Positions 63,652 to 64,000 of a stretch of DNA of 64,000 nt are shown here, piece by piece. Source of the stretch: Rhizobiales bacterium SYSU XM002 (GTDB taxonomy: Bacteria; Pseudomonadota; Alphaproteobacteria; Rhizobiales; Beijerinckiaceae); contig VWVY01000001.1 in the NCBI GenBank assembly GCA_009846685.1, positions 434,001 through 498,000 on the forward strand, given 5' to 3'. The notes beneath the pieces were generated by a model. The model did no database searches. It was given only the letters and a program-made list of their open reading frames with translations, and was not told the DNA's origin. Position 1 is the stretch's first letter. Each line of letters begins with the position of its first letter. The position numbers and the translations under genes were made by a program.

Positions 63652-64000
63652 ATGAAGAAGATCATCATCGCCATCGTGCTCATTGCCGGCGCCTTCCTCG
63701 GCTACAAGCTCGCCAACAAGGATGAATGCCCCGGCGGCAAGGCGTTCGAAACGGCTGCGGCATGCCAAGCGAGTGGCCTTTCGGCGGAAATCTGTTCGGG
63801 GGCGTTCAGCGCAGCGACCGAGAAGACCAAGGCGATGAAGCCAGTCGAATCGCTCGAGCAGTGCCACTTGCGTTATCCGCATTGTGAACCCGGCCATGCC
63901 GGCGGCTTCCTGCCGAAGATCGAGAAGGTCTGTATCGTCGCGGGCAAGCCGGGCGAGCCGCTCTACGGCCAGATCGGTTCCAATATTGCAGGCGGCCACT
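63652..64000 (+). CDS. Small membrane-anchored six-cysteine protein, DUF1190-like (copy 2, 3' end outside window)
   Basis: 116 codons are visible and no stop is reached. It aligns along its length with the preceding gene: N-terminal helix, E-C-P-G-G (residues 25-29), cysteines at 26, 38, 48, 71, 78 and 94, Y-P-H-C-E-P against F-P-V-C-E-P, and G-K-P-G-E-P near the end. The two are tandem paralogues with well-diverged sequence, so the duplication is old. GAGGA precedes the ATG. The gap 63550-63651 shows no terminator. Confidence 0.8.
   Translation, partial: MKKIIIAIVLIAGAFLGYKLANKDECPGGKAFETAAACQASGLSAEICSGAFSAATEKTKAMKPVESLEQCHLRYPHCEPGHAGGFLPKIEKVCIVAGKPGEPLYGQIGSNIAGGH

Overview
The window is high-GC chromosomal DNA from an alphaproteobacterium, most likely of the order Hyphomicrobiales (Rhizobiales). 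Supporting signs are TrmFO together with a DUF1127 protein, LexA sites of the alphaproteobacterial form GTTC-N7-GTTC, heterotetrameric sarcosine oxidase, an NAD-linked formate dehydrogenase made of FdhA plus a NuoE-NuoF fusion, the gene order trpGDC-moaC-moeA-lexA facing comEC-gltX-gltA, and a palindrome before tpiA of a type I recall from Rhizobiales intergenic regions. I cannot name the genus. Most genes are intact core genes. I see no insertion sequence, prophage, CRISPR array or rRNA gene, and one tRNA gene.

Layout. 1-11800: the 3' end of an Mth938-like gene, an NDUFAF6-like member of the phytoene synthase fold, trmFO, DUF1127, a glutathione S-transferase, uvrA with an SOS box, two small exported proteins, ssb, a rhodanese divergent from an Lrp-type regulator, an exported protein, MarC and DUF2306. 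11900-23700: gyrA, thiC behind a TPP riboswitch, panC facing ppk2, a HAD phosphatase, an exported protein, coaD, two cyclophilins, queA and tgt. 23700-34600: a one-carbon block, with fdhAB divergent from soxBDAG, then folD and DUF1289. 34600-46800: tRNA-Lys, a BON-LysM protein, glmU, glmS, a chemoreceptor, gltA, gltX, comEC and lexA with its SOS box. 46800-56440: moeA, moaC, trpC, trpD, trpG, an opposite-strand TPR gene, trpE and a PpiD-type chaperone. 56600-64000: the palindromic element, tpiA, secG, pyrG, then DUF350, DUF1190, a YgiC-type ATP-grasp enzyme, a VOC protein and two tandem small membrane-anchored six-cysteine proteins, the last cut by the window edge.

How genes work together. 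Sarcosine oxidase yields glycine and 5,10-methylene-tetrahydrofolate, FolD oxidises the latter to 10-formyl-tetrahydrofolate, and formate released from it can be oxidised to CO2 by FdhAB with NADH formation. The fdh/sox divergent promoter holds phased TTGCAT boxes that could coordinate both sides. LexA boxes lie upstream of lexA and uvrA. The trp genes are split by the TPR gene, and trpDC is translationally coupled to the molybdopterin genes moaC and moeA.

The least-understood part is the right end. A DUF350 membrane protein, a DUF1190 protein and a glutathionylspermidine-synthase-like ATP-grasp enzyme form a set known elsewhere (YjfL/YjfM/YjfC and YgiB/YgiC in E. coli) without an established function. 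Two small proteins beyond it carry a cysteine layout matching a compact DUF1190 domain and may be further parts of the same system.
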